Positions 27,578-37,165 of a stretch of DNA of 64,000 nt are shown here, in pieces (position 1 is the stretch's first letter; the number at the start of each line of letters is the position of its first letter). The position numbers and the translations under genes were made by a program. The notes under the pieces are model-generated. The model ran no database searches, was not told the origin of the DNA, and worked only from the letters and a program-made list of their open reading frames with translations. Origin of the DNA: Salinicola salarius (GTDB lineage Bacteria > Pseudomonadota > Gammaproteobacteria > Pseudomonadales > Halomonadaceae); contig NZ_NHOU01000005.1 of NCBI RefSeq assembly GCF_002179555.1, forward strand, positions 1 to 64,000, read 5' to 3'.

Positions 27578-28782
27578 GCACCTCGGATTCCGACAATTCG
27601 ACCTCCCGGCCGGTCGAATCCCGCAACGCAGGTACCGGCAACGCAGGCACCAGCCCGGCCGCCAGCGGCAAGGTCAGCGATCCCGGCTTCGTGGTGCCCG
27701 GCTGGATGCACTGGCTGGGGGGCTGGATTCACCGCAAGCCCGGCACCTGGATCAAGCTCGGCAACCTGGAAACGCGAGCCGTGCAGGATGCGATCGCCGA
27801 CAAGCACGTCGACCGTCCCGTCTACGTCGCCGGCCTCGCCCGCTCCGGTACGACCATTCTGCTTGAGCATCTCGCCTCCCACCCCGCCGTGGCGACTCAC
27901 CGCTACGTCGATTTTCCGCCGCTGCTGACGCCCTACTGGTGGAATCGCTGGCTCGCGCTGGTGCCCCTGACTCAAAAAAAAGAGCAGGAGCAGGCCCAGG
28001 AACGCGCCCACAAGGACGGCATCGAGGTGACCTCGCAGAGCCCGGAGGCGTTCGAGGAGATGCTATGGATGGCGTTCTTTCCCGAGACCCACGATCCGAC
28101 CCAGAGCTCGGTGAAAGGGCGCCATGCCGAGCATCCCGCCTTCGAGCGCTTCTACGACGAACATATCCGCAAGCTGCTTGCGGTGCGCAAGCGCCAGCGC
28201 TACGTCGCCAAGGGCAACTACAACCTGGTGCGGCTGGGCTATCTGCACCGGCTCTATCCGCAGGCGAAGTTCGTGCTGGTGATTCGCGACCCGGTCTGGC
28301 ACATCGCCTCGCTGATGAAGCAGCAGGCGCTGTTCGTGGCCGGCGAGACCAGCGAGCCACGCGCGCTGGAGCACATGCGACGGGTGGGACACTACGAGTT
28401 CGGTCTCGATCGGCGGGCAATCAACGTGGGTAACGACGAGGAAACCCGGCGCATCACCGCGCTGTGGGAAGCCGGCAACGAAATCGAGGGATGGGCGCGC
28501 TACTGGGCCGCCATCTATGCTCACCTCGCCGATACGCTGAACGAGGATCCCGAGCTGCGCAAGGCGTGTCTCATCGTGCGCTACGAAGATCTCTGCGGCA
28601 CGCCTCGCGAGAGCCTGCAGGCGGTTTTCGACCATGCCGAGCTCGAACTCGAGCCGCAAGCGCTGGCGGAAGCCGCCAGCGGCCTGCACGCACCGACCTA
28701 CTACAAGCCCAGGTTCAGCGATGCGGAAGTGGCGATGATCGCCGAGATCACCGGCCCGGTCGCGGCGCGGTTCGGGTACTAG
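27574..28782 (+). CDS. Sulfotransferase family protein
   Basis: The 402-residue protein has both PAPS-binding signatures of sulfotransferases: the 5'-phosphosulfate loop VAGLARSGTTILLEHLASHP near residue 90 and the 3'-phosphate region FVLVIRDPVWHIASL near residue 232. A low-complexity Ser/Asn/Gly N-terminus of about 30 residues precedes the domain. It should transfer sulfate from PAPS to a hydroxyl or amine on an unknown acceptor. Its ATGA overlap with the membrane protein gene suggests action at the cytoplasmic membrane. A hairpin terminator follows. Confidence 0.88.
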   Translation: MSTSDSDNSTSRPVESRNAGTGNAGTSPAASGKVSDPGFVVPGWMHWLGGWIHRKPGTWIKLGNLETRAVQDAIADKHVDRPVYVAGLARSGTTILLEHLASHPAVATHRYVDFPPLLTPYWWNRWLALVPLTQKKEQEQAQERAHKDGIEVTSQSPEAFEEMLWMAFFPETHDPTQSSVKGRHAEHPAFERFYDEHIRKLLAVRKRQRYVAKGNYNLVRLGYLHRLYPQAKFVLVIRDPVWHIASLMKQQALFVAGETSEPRALEHMRRVGHYEFGLDRRAINVGNDEETRRITALWEAGNEIEGWARYWAAIYAHLADTLNEDPELRKACLIVRYEDLCGTPRESLQAVFDHAELELEPQALAEAASGLHAPTYYKPRFSDAEVAMIAEITGPVAARFGY

Positions 28783-28898
28783 TGACGGGCTTCGGCTTGC
28801 GCCGGCTTCGGCGCTTGAAAAGCGGCATCGGGCTAAAAGCCTACGACCGACGCAGGCTCGTGTTGCGGTGAAAGTAGCGCTAACGACACCTGAAAGAA

Positions 28899-28924
28899 AC
28901 GGGGCGGCCAGATGGCCGCCCCGT
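28899..28924. terminator. Bidirectional terminator
   Basis: ACGGGGCGGCC (28899-28909) and GGCCGCCCCGT (28914-28924) form a perfect 11-bp stem with a 4-base loop. A T-rich run follows on the minus strand (TTTCTTTC). It lies between the convergent sulfotransferase and opgD genes and probably ends both, more clearly opgD. Confidence 0.75.
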
Positions 28925-28949
28925 TGATTCCTGCAGATTTTCGTCTGAT

Positions 28950-30605
28950 CTAGCTTGCCGGATGCGCCGGATAATTCCTCTCCTCCGGCGGCGTCGGGAA
29001 ATACTGGAAGAGCCAGGTCTCGCTCACCGTCTTGCCGTCGGCGAGCAGGTTCAGGCGCATGTTGATCGGGTCGGTGGACTCGCTGGTCGGGTACCAGTCG
29101 AACTGGATACGGAAACCCTCGATCTCCTTGACCCACAGGATATCGAGCTGCTTGACGTCGCCTTCCGGCACGTCGAGCTGGGTCTTGATATCGATGTCGT
29201 TGTCGTTGTCGTAGAAGTGCTTGAGCTCGCCGCCGACGAAATCCACCGCGATGCGCCGGGCCCAGACTTTCGGGTAGTGCTCGCCCGGCGCCCAGCCCTC
29301 GGGGAAACCGCCGATGCCGGTAAACGTCTTGCGGACGCGCGCCAGCTCGGGCTTCACCGGCGGCTGTGCGCTCCAGTAGAGCTTGTAGCCGTAATTGAGT
29401 TCCTGCCCCGGCTCGATCGCCTTTTCCGGCTTCCAGAACGCGACCACGTTATCCATGGTCTCCCCGGTGGTGGGAATCTCCAGCATCTGGATCTCGCCCT
29501 TGCCCCACTGCCCCTTCGGCTCGACCCACAGGCTGGGGCGCTTGTGGTAGTTGGCGACGATGTCCTCGTAGCTCTTGAAGTCGTGATCGGTCTGCAGCAG
29601 TCCGAACCCTTTGGGATTGTCGTCGCCGAAGGTGTTGAACTGGACCCGCGGCGGATTGTTGAGCGGCCGGCAGACCCACTCGCCGTTGCCGAGCCACATC
29701 GACAGCCGGTCGGAGTCGTGGATCTGCGGGTGGAAGGTCAGGCACATGTCGCGCTGCTGGGTGCCGCAGCTGAACATGCTGGTCATCGGCGTGATGCCGA
29801 GCTGGGCGATCGACTCGCGCGGATAGAGGTGCTTGTCGATGTCCATCACCACGCGCTCCTCTTCGCAGTGAATGACGAAGCGATAGGCACCGGCCAGGCT
29901 CGGCGAATCGAGCAGCGCATAGGCGGTGAAGGTCGTCGAACCCGGCTTGGGCGTCTCGAACCAGAAGCGGGTGAACGCCGGGAATTCCTCGGTCTTGCCG
30001 TCGGTATAGGTGTTGACCGCCACGCCGCGTGCCGACAGGCCGTACTGATAGGTGTCGTCGACGGCCCGGAAGTAGCTGGCGCCGAGGAAGGAGACGATGT
30101 CCCGCTCGGTCAGCGACGGCTCCTTGAACACGCGGAATCCGGCGAAGCCGAGATCGCTCTGCCCCTCGAGCTGGGAGACATCGACACCGGCCCTGGCGTA
30201 TTCGAACAGGTCGGGGCGGAAGTGGATCTCCTTGGCCTGCTGGGTCTGCGGGTCGATGGAGTACATCCGGACCGGCTGGTTGAACCCCATGCCGACATGG
30301 AAGAACTGGATGTCCAGCGGGCCATTCATGCTATTCCACAACGAATGGTCGGGATCGTAGCCGATGGCGTTGTAGTTCTGCGGCGTGAGGTTGGCCAGGG
30401 TCGGCGGCAGTTTCTCGACGTTGCTCTGATACGCCTTGGCGGCCAGATCGCGGGCGAAGCCCTGCAGCCAGTCGAAACTGAAAGCCGCCGCCTCGCCGTC
30501 GGCGATATCGCTGGTGGCGCGCGCCGCCGCAAATAGTGGCGCCGAAGGCAGGCCGTACCAGGCAGCCAGGGCAATCGCGCTTTTCAGCACACTTCTACGA
30601 TCCAT
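28950..30605 (-). CDS. opgD: Glucan biosynthesis protein D (OpgD/MdoD)
   Basis: At 551 residues it equals the length of E. coli OpgD, a periplasmic protein that shapes osmoregulated periplasmic glucans. The chosen start gives a twin-arginine signal ([18 protein letters not shown]), as expected for this Tat substrate; longer starts would bury it. Family sequence includes [61 protein letters not shown] and NYGYKLYW. No opgG/opgH is adjacent. The role fits osmotic adaptation. Confidence 0.94.
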   Translation of the reverse strand: MDRRSVLKSAIALAAWYGLPSAPLFAAARATSDIADGEAAAFSFDWLQGFARDLAAKAYQSNVEKLPPTLANLTPQNYNAIGYDPDHSLWNSMNGPLDIQFFHVGMGFNQPVRMYSIDPQTQQAKEIHFRPDLFEYARAGVDVSQLEGQSDLGFAGFRVFKEPSLTERDIVSFLGASYFRAVDDTYQYGLSARGVAVNTYTDGKTEEFPAFTRFWFETPKPGSTTFTAYALLDSPSLAGAYRFVIHCEEERVVMDIDKHLYPRESIAQLGITPMTSMFSCGTQQRDMCLTFHPQIHDSDRLSMWLGNGEWVCRPLNNPPRVQFNTFGDDNPKGFGLLQTDHDFKSYEDIVANYHKRPSLWVEPKGQWGKGEIQMLEIPTTGETMDNVVAFWKPEKAIEPGQELNYGYKLYWSAQPPVKPELARVRKTFTGIGGFPEGWAPGEHYPKVWARRIAVDFVGGELKHFYDNDNDIDIKTQLDVPEGDVKQLDILWVKEIEGFRIQFDWYPTSESTDPINMRLNLLADGKTVSETWLFQYFPTPPEERNYPAHPAS

Positions 30606-30858
30606 GAACACCCCTTCCTTTGTGTGTCGGCAGTCGAATTGGCAGCATACCCGATCATCGCGAATCAGGCTGCACCGAAGAGAATCGTTCATCAGACGCC
30701 TTCGCGCCGGGCAGGTTCCCTGGCCGAATCACGACTCATCTCGTGACGGCCGAGCCAACCTCCACCCCACCCTTGGTGGCATCGTCGACGAATGCGTGGC
30801 GTGCTAACGTCTGACGTATCGGGATATCTGGATCCCCCTGCCAATATCGAGAGGTTTC

Positions 30859-32115
30859 GTGAAACGTCGCTATTCCTCCCACTATGTCTGGCGCCGCGCG
30901 CAGAGCATCGATGAACTCGCCTGGATGGCGCGTCAACGTCTCCCGGCCTTCGCCTGGGAATACGTCCACGGCGGCTCCGAGGACGAAACCACGCTCGGCG
31001 ACAACCGCCGCGCCTTCGCCGCCTGGGGCTGGCAGCCGCGCACGCTGGTCGATGTCGAGGCCAGAGACAGCCGCACCCGGCTGGTGGATAGCCCTGCCGA
31101 ACTGCCGCTGGCCATCGCTCCCACCGGCTACAACGGCATGCTATGGAAGGATGGCGATATCGCCCTGGCACGGGCCGCGGCCAGTCGTGGCATCCCCTTC
31201 ACGCTCAGCACGGTCTCCTGTGCCAGCCTGGAAACCCTCGCCGCCGCCGTGCCGGACGTGCGGCTGTGGTTTCAGCTCTATGTGCTGGACGACGAAGCCA
31301 TACGCAACGACATGCTCGAACGCGCCAGGAACGTCGGCGTCGAGACGCTGATGGTGACGACGGACACCGTCGTGCTGGGGCGTCGCGAATGGGATTCACG
31401 CAGCTATCTCAACCCCCGGCGCCTGGCGTGGCCTTACCTGCTGGATGCCGGCCTGCATCCGCAATGGGCCTATCGCGCGCTCTGGCCCCAGGGGCTGCCG
31501 ACGCTGGGCAATCTGGTGAAGTATCTGCCAAGGGAGCAGCAGAGCGCGGGCAGCGCCGCCGGCTATATCAATCAGCGCATGACGCGCCGGCTGACCTGGG
31601 AAGTGCTGGCCGACATTCGCGAACGCTGGCCCGGCAAGCTGTTGATCAAGGGGATTCTCAACGCCGAGGATGCACTCGAGGCCAAGCGCATCGGCGCCGA
31701 CGGCGTGGTCGTCACCAACCACGGCGGGCGCCAGCTCGACGGCGCGCCGGCAACGCTCGATGCTCTGCCCGAGGTCGTCGACGCGGTGGGAGATTCGATG
31801 CACATACTGCTGGATAGCGGCATCCGGCGCGGCAGCGACATCGCCAAGGCCGTGGCACTGGGCGCCGAGGGCGTACTGTGCGGGCGCGCGACCCTCTACG
31901 GCCTCGCCCTGGGCGGAGAGGCCGGCGCGGCTCATGCCATCGACCTGCTCAAGGACCAGCTACACAACCTGATGGCCCAGCTCGGCCGGCCCACCCTCGC
32001 CCAGCTCGATGCCAGTTGTCTGCGGCGCTCTCCTTATGCGTCGAGCCGAGTCGATGCACCCCAACGCCCGAGCGACGCCCTGACGGGTGGGGAGACGCCG
32101 GGGGACGTGCCTTGA
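30859..32115 (+). CDS. FMN-dependent alpha-hydroxy-acid dehydrogenase (LldD/MdlB-like)
   Basis: The 418-residue protein is a member of the FMN 2-hydroxyacid oxidase family, which oxidises L-lactate, mandelate or glycolate. Visible motifs: IAPTGYNGMLW (flavin region), QLYVLDDEA, LLIKGIL (active-site Lys), VTNHGGRQLDGAPATLDALPEV (catalytic His and Arg) and LLDSGIRRGSDIAKAVALGA (flavin phosphate site). It begins with GTG after a GAGAGG site. It converges with dld just 15 bp away, so both lactate isomers could be used. Substrate is not fixed by sequence. Confidence 0.88.
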   Translation: MKRRYSSHYVWRRAQSIDELAWMARQRLPAFAWEYVHGGSEDETTLGDNRRAFAAWGWQPRTLVDVEARDSRTRLVDSPAELPLAIAPTGYNGMLWKDGDIALARAAASRGIPFTLSTVSCASLETLAAAVPDVRLWFQLYVLDDEAIRNDMLERARNVGVETLMVTTDTVVLGRREWDSRSYLNPRRLAWPYLLDAGLHPQWAYRALWPQGLPTLGNLVKYLPREQQSAGSAAGYINQRMTRRLTWEVLADIRERWPGKLLIKGILNAEDALEAKRIGADGVVVTNHGGRQLDGAPATLDALPEVVDAVGDSMHILLDSGIRRGSDIAKAVALGAEGVLCGRATLYGLALGGEAGAAHAIDLLKDQLHNLMAQLGRPTLAQLDASCLRRSPYASSRVDAPQRPSDALTGGETPGDVP

Positions 32116-32130
32116 AGCTGCCGCACCCCA

Positions 32131-33891
32131 CTAGCCGTGGACGGATTCGCGTAGCGGCGTCGCCTCGTCCGGCCCCGCCGTCGTTTCGCCCCAATGCCGG
32201 CACTTGCTGGTCTGGCCGATACCGGGGTTGAAGGCGTTGCAAGGGTCGAGCTCGCGGTAGAAATTGGCCAGCGCCGGCTTGGCCTTATAGAGATGCCCGA
32301 CGTTGTGCTCGGCGGGGTACTCGGCGCCGCGGGCATCCAGCAGTTCCCACAAGCGATGCTCCAGCGTGAGACAGTCGGTGCCCTTGGCGACGATGTAGTC
32401 CTGATGCAGCACGTGGCAGAGAAAGTGGCCGTAGTAGAGCTTCTTGATCATCGGCCGCTCGACGTCCTCCGGTAGCGTCTCAAACCAGTCGCGCTCGCTG
32501 CGCTTCAAGGCAATATCCAGTGCGACAATATCCTCCACCGTGTCGCGATGCATGATGCGATAGCGCACCGCAGCGCCGGCAGCGGCGAAGCGGTGCAGGA
32601 ACGCCTTGGCGCCCTCGTCCGCCGTGCATTCGAAGAAATCACCTTCGAAACGTTCAAAGTGTTCTCTTAGCAAAGCCCGCGTCGATTCCACGCTCTCGCC
32701 GGAGACCTTGAGCATCAGATGATGTTCGAAGCGCTCCCGATACTCGGTCAGCCGCGCGGGCAGGTGTGACGGGAAGAGTTGGCTCAGCCGCTGTAGCAGC
32801 CGGTCGGACATGTTGGCCGGAAGCTTCAGTCGATCGCAGAAGCCGTCGATCCGGTTCTTGAGTGCGAAGAATCGTGGCAGCCGCCCGGTGCCCAGCGCGC
32901 GAATGGTCAGGAAAGTGTCCTTGCCGTATTTCTCGGCGACGTCGAACGCCTCCCGGTGCATATACTCGCCGGCGATCGGTAACGTCTCGGACTCGGCGAG
33001 AATACACCGACGCAGCTCGGTCAGCGCGCCGGTATCGTTGGTGCCCAGGTAGAACACCTTGGCTTCCTGCTCCTGCGGAAAGGTATCAAGGCGCAGCGCG
33101 AAGACCATCAGCTTGCCGGCGGAACCGGCAGCTTCATGTAGCCTTCGCGGATCGGCATTGAAGCGTGCCGGGGTCTCGGCATCGATCTCACGTACGTGGT
33201 CGATGTAGTCCGGATCGGAGGCCGCCGCATCTATATGCGAGACGTCCTGCGGGCGGTAATCGCCGCGCTCCAGGCGGGACAGAATCGTTTCCGGACCGTC
33301 GCCAAGACTGACACCCAGATGATTGACCAGTTGCAACCGACCGCCGGCATCGAGCCGGGCATGAATCGACAGCTCGGTATAGGCCGGGCCGCGCTTGACC
33401 AGCGATCCGCCGGAGTTGTTACAGACACCGCCAAAGACCGACGCGCCGAGGCACGAGGAGCCGATCACCGAGTGCGGCTCGCGGCCCAGCGGGGCGAGCC
33501 GTTTCTCTAGCTGGTCCAGCGTGGCGCCGGGCAGGCAGATCACTTGCCGGCCTTCATCGATCACCTGCAGTTTATTGAGCCGCAGCGTGCTGACGATGAC
33601 GATCTCGCGGTCGTAGTCGTCCCCGTCCGGCGTCGAGCCGCCGGTCAGGCCAGTATTGGCCGCCTGAGTGATGACGATGCGATCGCTCTCGATACACGCT
33701 TTCAGGACGCGCCACTGCTCGACCAGCGAGCCGGGCTTGACCACGGCAACAACCGAGCCGCCACCGAAACGAAATCCGTTACGATAGCGCCGCGTACCGA
33801 CCTCGCTGGTGATCACGTGGCGCGGACCGACGATATCGGTCAGGTGCTCGATGAAATGCCGACGCTCGGCCGGGTTCTGCTGCACGCTCAT
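32131..33891 (-). CDS. dld: Quinone-dependent D-lactate dehydrogenase
   Basis: The 586-residue flavoprotein oxidises D-lactate to pyruvate and passes electrons to quinone at the membrane. The FAD-binding PCMH part shows ITQAANTGLTGGSTPDG and SVIGSSCLGASVFGGVCNNSGGSLVKRGPA, typical of Dld rather than the glycolate oxidase branch. The C-terminal domain includes a membrane-binding part and ends near the conserved EHNVGHLYKA. It lies 60 bp downstream of gloA on the same strand, matching the glyoxalase route to D-lactate. Confidence 0.93.
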   Translation of the reverse strand: MSVQQNPAERRHFIEHLTDIVGPRHVITSEVGTRRYRNGFRFGGGSVVAVVKPGSLVEQWRVLKACIESDRIVITQAANTGLTGGSTPDGDDYDREIVIVSTLRLNKLQVIDEGRQVICLPGATLDQLEKRLAPLGREPHSVIGSSCLGASVFGGVCNNSGGSLVKRGPAYTELSIHARLDAGGRLQLVNHLGVSLGDGPETILSRLERGDYRPQDVSHIDAAASDPDYIDHVREIDAETPARFNADPRRLHEAAGSAGKLMVFALRLDTFPQEQEAKVFYLGTNDTGALTELRRCILAESETLPIAGEYMHREAFDVAEKYGKDTFLTIRALGTGRLPRFFALKNRIDGFCDRLKLPANMSDRLLQRLSQLFPSHLPARLTEYRERFEHHLMLKVSGESVESTRALLREHFERFEGDFFECTADEGAKAFLHRFAAAGAAVRYRIMHRDTVEDIVALDIALKRSERDWFETLPEDVERPMIKKLYYGHFLCHVLHQDYIVAKGTDCLTLEHRLWELLDARGAEYPAEHNVGHLYKAKPALANFYRELDPCNAFNPGIGQTSKCRHWGETTAGPDEATPLRESVHG

Positions 33892-33951
33892 GGGCACTTT
33901 CCTTGATGGGCGATGGCCCCTTGCTGGGCGGTTATCGATCCCGATAGCAGA

Positions 33952-34503
33952 TCACTGGCCCAGCCCCTTGGACAGCGAGGGCTGGACGACCTCGATCCAG
34001 TAACCGTCCGGGTCCTTGACGAAGATCACGTTCTTCATCTTGCCTTGGTCCGAGCGTTTCTTGAACTCGACATTATTGACATCGAACCAGCGCTCGGCGG
34101 CGGCCAGATCCGGCACCGCGAAGCAGATGTGGCCGAAGCCCTGCGGTTCGGCATTGCCGTCGTGATAGGAAAGCTCGGGATCGTCCTCGCTACCCCAGTT
34201 GTGGGTCAACTCCAGCACGCCCTTCTGCGAGAAGGTATAGGCCGTGCGCTCACCGTCGTCCGCTGGGATCGTGCCCTCGTCGTCGACCCGCGCCAGAAAG
34301 TAGAGCGTGAATTGCATCTCCGGGAAGTCGAGCTTGCGCAGCAGACGCATGCCGAACACGCGGGTGTAGAACGAAAGCGACCGTTCTGGCTCCTTGGCGC
34401 GCAGCATGGTGTGATTGAGCACGAAGCCCTCGGTCTCGCGCGGCGCGGGCTCGACACCGGGGACCCGGTCTTCGCTGATGGAAACGTCTTCGCTGATGGG
34501 CAT
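33952..34503 (-). CDS. gloA: Lactoylglutathione lyase (glyoxalase I)
   Basis: The 183-residue enzyme isomerises the methylglyoxal-glutathione adduct to S-lactoylglutathione. Four metal ligands are recognisable: His in LNHTMLRAK, Glu in VLELTHNWG, His in FGHICFAVPD and Glu in GYWIEVVQP. The N-terminal extension of about 25 residues and the inserts match the longer zinc-type GloA of pseudomonads. The start MPISED is taken because upstream codons are not conserved in character. Downstream dld can consume the D-lactate made after hydrolysis by a GloB encoded elsewhere. Confidence 0.93.
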   Translation of the reverse strand: MPISEDVSISEDRVPGVEPAPRETEGFVLNHTMLRAKEPERSLSFYTRVFGMRLLRKLDFPEMQFTLYFLARVDDEGTIPADDGERTAYTFSQKGVLELTHNWGSEDDPELSYHDGNAEPQGFGHICFAVPDLAAAERWFDVNNVEFKKRSDQGKMKNVIFVKDPDGYWIEVVQPSLSKGLGQ

Positions 34504-34613
34504 GGGGACTCCAGAATCGAAACTGAATGCAGGGAAAAATATCGTGAACGTACAGATGAGGGCGGCATCCACCGGTCACAAGCAAGCTGGACCGCCCTTC
34601 AGTCGGGGTGGGG

Positions 34614-35417
34614 TTACGAGAACTGTATCCCCCCATCAATCATCACCGACTGTCCGGTCATGTAGTCCGAATCCGGCGAGGCAAGATAGGAGACGTAGCT
34701 CGCAACGTCTTCCGGCACCGAGACACGCCCCAGCGCAATTGCGCCCGAGTAGGTCTTGAGCGCCTCGCCCTTCTGCCAACCTTCCTCGGCGGCGAGCTTT
34801 TCGTCGATCAGCTCCCACATGTCGGTGCCGACGATACCCGGACAGTAGGCATTGACGGTAATGCCGTGCTTGGCCCATTCCATGGCGGCGGCCTGAGTCA
34901 GCCCGCGCACGCCCCACTTGGAGGCCGAATACGGTCCCAGCAGCGCGAACGGGCGATAGGCGACGATCGAGGCCGCGCCGATGATCTTGCCGCCGTTGCC
35001 CTGCTGGATCATCTGCTTGGCGGCGGTCTGATAACACAGGAAGACCCCACGCAGGTTGACCGACATCACCTTGTCCCAGTCGTCGGCGTCGAGCTCCAGC
35101 AACGACTGCACGTGGGCGATACCGGCGTTGGCGATCATCACGTCCAGCGAGCCGAGATCGGCAACCGTCTGGGTCACCATGTCCTCGACTTCGCCCTGGT
35201 TGGAGACATCGGCGATCGCCACCGAACTCTTGCGGCCCTTGTCGCGGATCTCGCCGGCGAGCCCCTCCAGCGCCGAACGATTGGCGGCAATATCGTTGAC
35301 CGCGACGTTGTGACCGTCTTCCGCCAATCGCAGCGCGATGGCGCGCCCGATACCGCGGGCGGCGCCGGTCACCAGTACGTTGCGGGGGTTCTGCTGAGAC
35401 TTCGTAGTATTAGCCAT
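34614..35417 (-). CDS. SDR oxidoreductase, acetoin/diol dehydrogenase type
   Basis: The 267-residue classical short-chain dehydrogenase has the NAD(P) motif TGAARGIG, the NAG motif IANAGIAH, the catalytic Ser in GAASIVAYRP and YSASK, and a C-terminal GQSVMIDGGIQF. The Asp after beta-2 (VNDIAANR) suggests NAD preference. The region GTDMWELIDEKLAAEEG resembles meso-butanediol/acetoin reductases and sorbitol dehydrogenases. It has an AGGAGAAA ribosome site and lies between gloA and the GMC dehydrogenase. The substrate is unproven. Confidence 0.88.
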   Translation of the reverse strand: MANTTKSQQNPRNVLVTGAARGIGRAIALRLAEDGHNVAVNDIAANRSALEGLAGEIRDKGRKSSVAIADVSNQGEVEDMVTQTVADLGSLDVMIANAGIAHVQSLLELDADDWDKVMSVNLRGVFLCYQTAAKQMIQQGNGGKIIGAASIVAYRPFALLGPYSASKWGVRGLTQAAAMEWAKHGITVNAYCPGIVGTDMWELIDEKLAAEEGWQKGEALKTYSGAIALGRVSVPEDVASYVSYLASPDSDYMTGQSVMIDGGIQFS

Positions 35418-35546
35418 GTCGTTTCTCCTGTTCCTTCTGGTTTCATCGGTAGCGATGGAACACACCGCTTGGCGAGAATCCTGAAAACACCTCAGGTAGC
35501 GGAAGTGAGTGATGTTCGCTCTTAGCTCGTGGCTCGCTGCTCGTCG

Positions 35547-37127
35547 CTAGATCGCTCGGGCCTTCATCCGCTCCCCAATATGCTCCGCCTGACGCATCGC
35601 CATCGCGATGATCGTCAGCGTCGGGTTTTCCGCCGCGGAGGTGGTGAACTGGCTGCCGTCGGAGATGAACAGATTGCTCACCTCGTGGGTCTGGCCGAAG
35701 CCGTTGCAGACGCCGTCTTCCGGTTTCTCGCTCATGCGGCAGGTGCCGAGATTGTGGGTCGAGGGGTACGGCGGGACTTCGTATATATCCACCGCCCCGG
35801 CGGCACGATAAACGTCGCTACCCTGCTGGTAGGCGTGATTGCGCATGGCGATATCGTTGTCGTGATCGTCGTAGTGGACATTGGCCACGGGCAGGCCGTG
35901 CTGATCGCGGACATCGTGGTTGAGCGTGACTCGGTTGGTGTCGCGCGGCATGTCCTCGCCGACCAGCCACATCGCGGCGAGATGGTCGTACTGGTCGATC
36001 ATGCGGGTGAAGTCGCGCCCCCAACCGCCAGGATTGAGGAACGCCGCCGCCAGCGGCAGTCCCAGCGCGATGGTTTCCATCTCGTAGCCGCCGGCAAAGC
36101 CTCGGCCATCGTCGTGACGTGCCTCGTCGGGAATGATCCCCGCCATCACCGTGCCGCGATACATATGCACCGGCTGCTCGAATGCGGCATAGACCGAGCC
36201 GGTCATGTGGCGCATGTAGTGCTTGCCGACATGGCCGCTGCCGTTAGCGAGCCCGTCGGGGAACTGGGTCGACGCGGAATTGAGCAGCAGCCGCGGCGTT
36301 TCGATTGAATTGCCGGCGACCGCTACCACGCGCGCCTTCTGGTGCTGCATTTCACCATTTCCATCGAAGTAGCTGACGCCGGTCACCTTGCCGCTGGCGT
36401 CATGGGTAATCTCGGCGACGTGCGCCCGGGTGCGCATCTCGCAGTTACCGGTAGCCAGCGCCTCGGGAATCTCGGTGTTGAGCGTCGACCACTTCGCACC
36501 CGAGCGGCAGCCCTGGAAGCAGAAGCCGCGCTGCTGACAGTGCCCGCGGCTGTCCATCTCGCGGCTGTTGATCGCCATGTGTCCGGTGTTGCACTCGTAG
36601 CCAAGCTTCTGGGCGCCTGAGTACATCACCTTGAAGTTGTTATTGCCCGGCAGACCGGGAATGTCGTTAGTGCGGGTAACGTTGAGGCGCTTTTCGGCAC
36701 GATCGTAATAGGGCGCGAGGTCGTCGTAGCCGATCGGCCAGTCGAGCAGCGTGGCGCCTTCGAGATCACCGTAACGGGTGCGGGCTTCGAATTCGTGGGG
36801 CTGAATGCGCAGACTGCAGGCACTCCAGTGGGTGGTCGAACCGCCGACGGTCTTGCAGATCCACGCCGGCAGATTGGGGAAGTCCTGCGCTACGCGCCAG
36901 CTGCCGGAGGTGGTGCGCGGATCGAGCCATGACAGCTGCTCGTAGGCGCGCCACTCGTCGGTGTGAAAGTCGGTGCGCGTATGCAGGCCGCCGGCTTCCA
37001 GCAGCACTACCTTGATGCCCTGCTGAGCGAGCCCGTTGGCCAGCGTGCCACCGCCAGCACCGGAGCCGATGACAACCACGACGCCGTCGTCGTCATGGTC
37101 GAAAGTGCGCTGATTGGTGTAGTCCAC
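35547..37127 (-). CDS. GMC family FAD-dependent dehydrogenase, large subunit
   Basis: The 526-residue flavoprotein has the GMC dinucleotide site VVVIGSGAGGGTLANGLAQQGIKV, the FAD-contacting KTVGGSTTHWSA segment and the C-terminal active-site region HNLGTCRMSEKPEDGV and SAAENPTLTIIAMAMR. Such proteins oxidise sugars or polyols in three-subunit periplasmic complexes. It starts at GTG after an AGGAG site, 38 bp from its small subunit gene. A longer ORF through the small-subunit gene is a reading-frame artefact. No cytochrome c subunit is encoded next to it. Confidence 0.9.
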   Translation of the reverse strand: MDYTNQRTFDHDDDGVVVVIGSGAGGGTLANGLAQQGIKVVLLEAGGLHTRTDFHTDEWRAYEQLSWLDPRTTSGSWRVAQDFPNLPAWICKTVGGSTTHWSACSLRIQPHEFEARTRYGDLEGATLLDWPIGYDDLAPYYDRAEKRLNVTRTNDIPGLPGNNNFKVMYSGAQKLGYECNTGHMAINSREMDSRGHCQQRGFCFQGCRSGAKWSTLNTEIPEALATGNCEMRTRAHVAEITHDASGKVTGVSYFDGNGEMQHQKARVVAVAGNSIETPRLLLNSASTQFPDGLANGSGHVGKHYMRHMTGSVYAAFEQPVHMYRGTVMAGIIPDEARHDDGRGFAGGYEMETIALGLPLAAAFLNPGGWGRDFTRMIDQYDHLAAMWLVGEDMPRDTNRVTLNHDVRDQHGLPVANVHYDDHDNDIAMRNHAYQQGSDVYRAAGAVDIYEVPPYPSTHNLGTCRMSEKPEDGVCNGFGQTHEVSNLFISDGSQFTTSAAENPTLTIIAMAMRQAEHIGERMKARAI

Positions 37128-37165
37128 GGCGCTTCTCCTCTTGGTCGTTATCGTCGGATCCTGTG

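Noticed and set aside
28962-30536. Plus-strand ORF of 524 residues opposite opgD
   Set aside because: It is a shadow frame; OpgD on the minus strand matches its family in length and signal peptide.
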